From: Sphingobium limneticum
Lineage (GTDB): Bacteria > Pseudomonadota > Alphaproteobacteria > Sphingomonadales > Sphingomonadaceae
DNA length: 64,000 nt
Reading direction: 5' to 3'
NCBI RefSeq assembly: GCF_008710155.1
Contig: NZ_VYPZ01000002.1
Location: forward strand, 62,001 to 126,000
In this document: positions 61,566 to 64,000 of the stretch, one piece after another
How the letters are laid out: every line of letters begins with the position of its first letter
Position numbering within the stretch: the first letter of the stretch is position 1
The notes under the pieces: generated by a model
Seen by the model: the letters and a program-made list of their open reading frames with translations, nothing else
Database searches by the model: none
Told to the model about the DNA's origin: nothing
Translations under genes and position numbers: made by a program

Positions 61566-62579
61566 TTAAGCGACTCGCCGTTCCAGCGCCTCGGCAGCCT
61601 GCGCCATCAACTGGGCGATGATGTCGGCGACCGGCTCTTCCTTCGTCACCATGCCGACCGACTGGCCCGCCATCAACGATCCGCCCTCGACATCGCCGTC
61701 GATCACCGCCTTGCGCAGCGCGCCGGCCCAATAATGTTCGATCTGCAACTGCGCTTCCATCATGTCCACCGCGCCGCTGTCCAGCAGGTTGGCGACTTCG
61801 CGCTGCTTGGCGGTGAAGGCTTCGGTCCCCGCATTTTTCAGCGCACGCACCGGGATGACCGGCAAACGCGGGTCGATCTGCACGCTGGCGATCGCATCGC
61901 GCGCCGATGCGCGGAAAAACGCCTTCTTGAAATTGGGGTGCGCAATGCTTTCGCTGGCGCAGGCAAAGCGGGTGCCCAGCTGTACGCCCGCCGCGCCCAT
62001 TTCCAGATAGGCGGCGATCGCCTCGCCCCGGCCGATGCCCCCCGCGACGAACACAGGCACTTGGGCGGCCATTTCCGGCAATATTTCCTGCGCCAGCACG
62101 CTGGTCGCGACCGGACCGATATGGCCGCCCGCTTCCATGCCTTCCACCACCAGCGCATCCACGCCCGACCGCACCAGCTTCTTGGCCAGCGCCAGCGCGG
62201 GCGCGAAGCAGATCAGCTTGGCCCCCTTCTGCTTGATCGCCTCGATGCTGCCCTTGGGCGGCAAGCCACCGGCCAGCACGACATGGCTGACATCATGTTT
62301 CGCGCATATGTCGATCAGGTCGAACAGCAGCGGGTGCATGGTGATCAGGTTCACGCCGAACGGCTTGTCCGTCAGCGCCTTGGTCGCCACGATCTCCGCA
62401 TCCAGCAATTCGGGCGTCATCGCGCCGCACGCAATCACGCCGAACCCGCCGGCATTGGAAATCGCCGCCACCAGATTGCGCTCACTGACCCAGCTCATCG
62501 CCCCACACAGGATCGCGCTCTGGCTGCCGAAAAATTCGGTGCCGCGAGCCATGAGGGAGGTGAGCTTGGCGTGGGTCAT
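61566..62579 (-). CDS. Nitronate monooxygenase-like flavin enzyme
   Basis: A 337-residue NAD(P)H-dependent flavin oxidoreductase / 2-nitropropane-dioxygenase family protein. The FMN barrel is marked by ILCGAMSWVSERNLVAAISNAGGFGVI near the N terminus, VEGMEAGGHIG near the catalytic region and VFVAGGIGRGEAIAAYLEMGAAGVQLGTRF. Such proteins oxidise alkyl nitronates or act as quinone reductases; the substrate is unknown. ATG 62579 is the best start; the frame extends to 62600 without homology. A large palindromic repeat separates it from lysC. Confidence 0.88.
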   Translation of the reverse strand: MTHAKLTSLMARGTEFFGSQSAILCGAMSWVSERNLVAAISNAGGFGVIACGAMTPELLDAEIVATKALTDKPFGVNLITMHPLLFDLIDICAKHDVSHVVLAGGLPPKGSIEAIKQKGAKLICFAPALALAKKLVRSGVDALVVEGMEAGGHIGPVATSVLAQEILPEMAAQVPVFVAGGIGRGEAIAAYLEMGAAGVQLGTRFACASESIAHPNFKKAFFRASARDAIASVQIDPRLPVIPVRALKNAGTEAFTAKQREVANLLDSGAVDMMEAQLQIEHYWAGALRKAVIDGDVEGGSLMAGQSVGMVTKEEPVADIIAQLMAQAAEALERRVA

Positions 62580-62605
62580 ATATAATCCGTTCAAAACCAA
62601 AAAAG

Positions 62606-62730
62606 CCCCTCCCTTTCAAGGGAGGGGTTGGGGTGGGTGCGCCGCACAGCGGCGCCCCAAGCTATCGACCAAAGGGCAGGCTCGCTTCGCTCGCACCCAC
62701 CCCTAGCCCCTCCCTGGAAGGGAGGGGAAT
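62606..62730. repeat. Large palindromic intergenic repeat, copy 2
   Basis: The left arm (cccctccctttcaagggagg then ggttggggtgggtgcg) and right arm (cgcacccacccctagcccct then ccctggaagggagggg) are inverted complements; the middle contains agcgaagcgagcctg in reverse order to copy 1. It fills the gap between the nitronate-monooxygenase-like gene and lysC. Confidence 0.75.
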
Positions 62731-62737
62731 AGAAAAT

Positions 62738-64000
62738 TTACGCGATCGGCGCGTCCAGACCATAAGCGGTGTGCAACACACGCACCGCCAATTCCGTCTC
62801 ATCCTCGTCGATCAGCACCGAAACTTTGATTTCGCTCGTCGAAATCGCTTCGATATTGATGCCGCGCTCGGCCAGCGTCTTGAACATGGTGGCGGCGACG
62901 CCGGCATGGCTGCGCATTCCCACACCCACGACGCTGATCTTGGCGACTTCGGTATCGGTGATGATGCGGAAGAAGCCGATGACGTCCTTGTTCGCTTCCA
63001 GAATGTCGACGCTGCGGGCCAGGTCGGCGCGCGGGACGGTGAAGGTGACGTCCGTCTCTTCATTGTCCTTGCTGTCATTCTGGATGATCATGTCGACGTT
63101 GATCGCCGCATCGGCCAGCGGCACGAAGATGTTGGCGACCGCACCGGGCTTGTCGGGCACGCGCGTCACGATGATCTTCGCCTCATTCTTGTCATGGGCG
63201 ATGCCGGTGATGAGCTGACGTTCCATCTTGTCTTCCTTGAGCTTGGCTTCCAGTTCCGCGTCGCTGACGATCAGCGTACCGGGCAGATCGGTCTGGGTGG
63301 GATCATCGAAGGAGGAAAGCACCTGCACGACCACGCCTTCCTTCATGGCGAGGCCGACCGAGCGCGTCTGCAACACCTTGGCACCGACCGAGGCCAGTTC
63401 CAGCATTTCCTCGTAAGTGACGAGGTTCAGCTTGCGCGCGCGCGCCACGATGCGCGGGTCGGTGGTATAGACGCCGTCGACGTCGGTATAGATGTCGCAG
63501 CGATCGGCCTTGATCGCGGCGGCCACCGCGACCGCCGACGTGTCCGACCCCCCCCGGCCCAGCGTCGACACCCGGCCATCGGCCATCATGCCCTGAAAAC
63601 CGGGGATCACCGCCACGGTGCCCGACCGCATCGACGCCAGCAGGTCCAGCGTATCGATGTCGCTCACCCGCGCCTTGGCATGCGCCTCGATCGTGCGGAT
63701 CGGCAATTGCCAGCCCAGCCAGCTGCGCGCATCCACGCCCAGCGCCTTCAATGTCATGGCCAGCAATCCGCTGGTGATCTGCTCGCCGGCGGCAACCACC
63801 ACATCATATTCGGCCGGATCGTAGAGGGCGGACGCTTCCTTGCAGAAACCGACCAGCCGGTCCGTCTCGCCCGCCATGGCGGACACGACGACGGCGACTT
63901 CATGCCCCTGTTCGACGACATGTTTGACGCGCGCCGCCACGTTGCGAATTCGCTCCATCCCCGCCATGGAGGTGCCGCCGAATTTCATCACGATGCGCGC
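62738..64000 (-). CDS. lysC: Aspartate kinase (N terminus beyond window)
   Basis: Aspartate kinase phosphorylates aspartate, the first step of lysine, threonine and methionine synthesis. The kinase domain starts with VMKFGGTSMAG close to the window edge; the frame is open to base 64000, so the first few residues lie outside. The kinase region has ITSGLLAM and GRGGSDTSAVAVAAA, and two C-terminal ACT domains (from about residue 265 of the visible part, VPDKPGAVANIFVPLADAAINVD and GVGMRSHAGVAATMFKTLAERGINIEAISTSEIK) bind the feedback amino acids. About 420 residues is normal for a monofunctional enzyme. Confidence 0.96.
   Translation of the reverse strand, partial: ARIVMKFGGTSMAGMERIRNVAARVKHVVEQGHEVAVVVSAMAGETDRLVGFCKEASALYDPAEYDVVVAAGEQITSGLLAMTLKALGVDARSWLGWQLPIRTIEAHAKARVSDIDTLDLLASMRSGTVAVIPGFQGMMADGRVSTLGRGGSDTSAVAVAAAIKADRCDIYTDVDGVYTTDPRIVARARKLNLVTYEEMLELASVGAKVLQTRSVGLAMKEGVVVQVLSSFDDPTQTDLPGTLIVSDAELEAKLKEDKMERQLITGIAHDKNEAKIIVTRVPDKPGAVANIFVPLADAAINVDMIIQNDSKDNEETDVTFTVPRADLARSVDILEANKDVIGFFRIITDTEVAKISVVGVGMRSHAGVAATMFKTLAERGINIEAISTSEIKVSVLIDEDETELAVRVLHTAYGLDAPIA

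Overview
The window looks like chromosomal DNA of a sphingomonad (Alphaproteobacteria, order Sphingomonadales, probably Sphingobium, Sphingomonas or a close relative). The evidence is high GC, the gene orders valS / PopZ-like / tolC / isoaspartyl methyltransferase-like, ndk-holC-pepA, lptD-surA-pdxA-rsmA and cpoB-tilS-ftsH, a large TonB-dependent receptor, and palindromic intergenic repeats of types I associate with sphingomonad genomes. I see no transposase, integrase, phage gene, CRISPR array or rRNA. There is one tRNA, tRNA-Cys(GCA).

Layout. 1-3.2 kb: der, a TusA-like protein, an orphan Hpt protein and a luciferase-like oxidoreductase. 3.2-7.7 kb: acyltransferase, HerA-like ATPase, MATE transporter. 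7.8-16.5 kb (minus strand): valS, a zeta-toxin-like ATPase with a small overlapping partner, an exported S9 peptidase, PopZ-like protein, TolC and an isoaspartyl-methyltransferase-like protein. 16.6-19.6 kb: tRNA-Cys and a TonB-dependent receptor closed by a strong terminator. 19.7-24.1 kb: a two-component system, a GST, an unknown membrane protein and a TauE/SafE permease. 24.3-27 kb: ndk, holC, pepA. 27.1-33.3 kb: lptD-surA-pdxA-rsmA and an RluE-like pseudouridine synthase. 33.4-40.5 kb (minus): a tiny zinc-knuckle-like frame, RoxA-like oxygenase, TPR protein, RsmB-like methyltransferase, guaB, msrPQ and a secreted unknown. 40.7-48.3 kb (minus): ftsH, tilS, cpoB, RodZ-like protein, ptsP. 48.4-56.2 kb: two tandem HisC-like aminotransferases with twin-arginine leaders, a LysR regulator divergent from an exported amidohydrolase, a PL22-like oligogalacturonate lyase and an unknown two-TM protein. 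56.2-61.5 kb: SRPBCC, VOC, VOC and DUF1428 proteins, an SMR (Gdx/SugE) transporter behind a candidate guanidine-II riboswitch, an SDR divergent from an HxlR regulator, and a proline-rich lipoprotein. 61.6-64 kb: a nitronate-monooxygenase-like enzyme and lysC, which runs off the window.

Most of the window is housekeeping: translation and RNA modification (der, valS, rsmA, tilS, RsmB-like, RluE-like, RoxA-like), envelope biogenesis (lptD, surA, tolC, cpoB, RodZ-like) and protein quality control (ftsH, msrPQ). The less ordinary parts are: (1) two copies of an approximately 140-bp structured intergenic element whose core is conserved but whose terminal arms differ and are still self-complementary; (2) the riboswitch-like leader of the SMR gene; (3) the tandem Tat-leader aminotransferases; (4) the zeta-toxin-like pair; (5) a low-GC patch inside valS; and (6) operator-like and CtrA-like sites in front of the pcm-like/tolC/PopZ block. 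All functional calls come from reading the sequence and from memory of the families; no database search was run.
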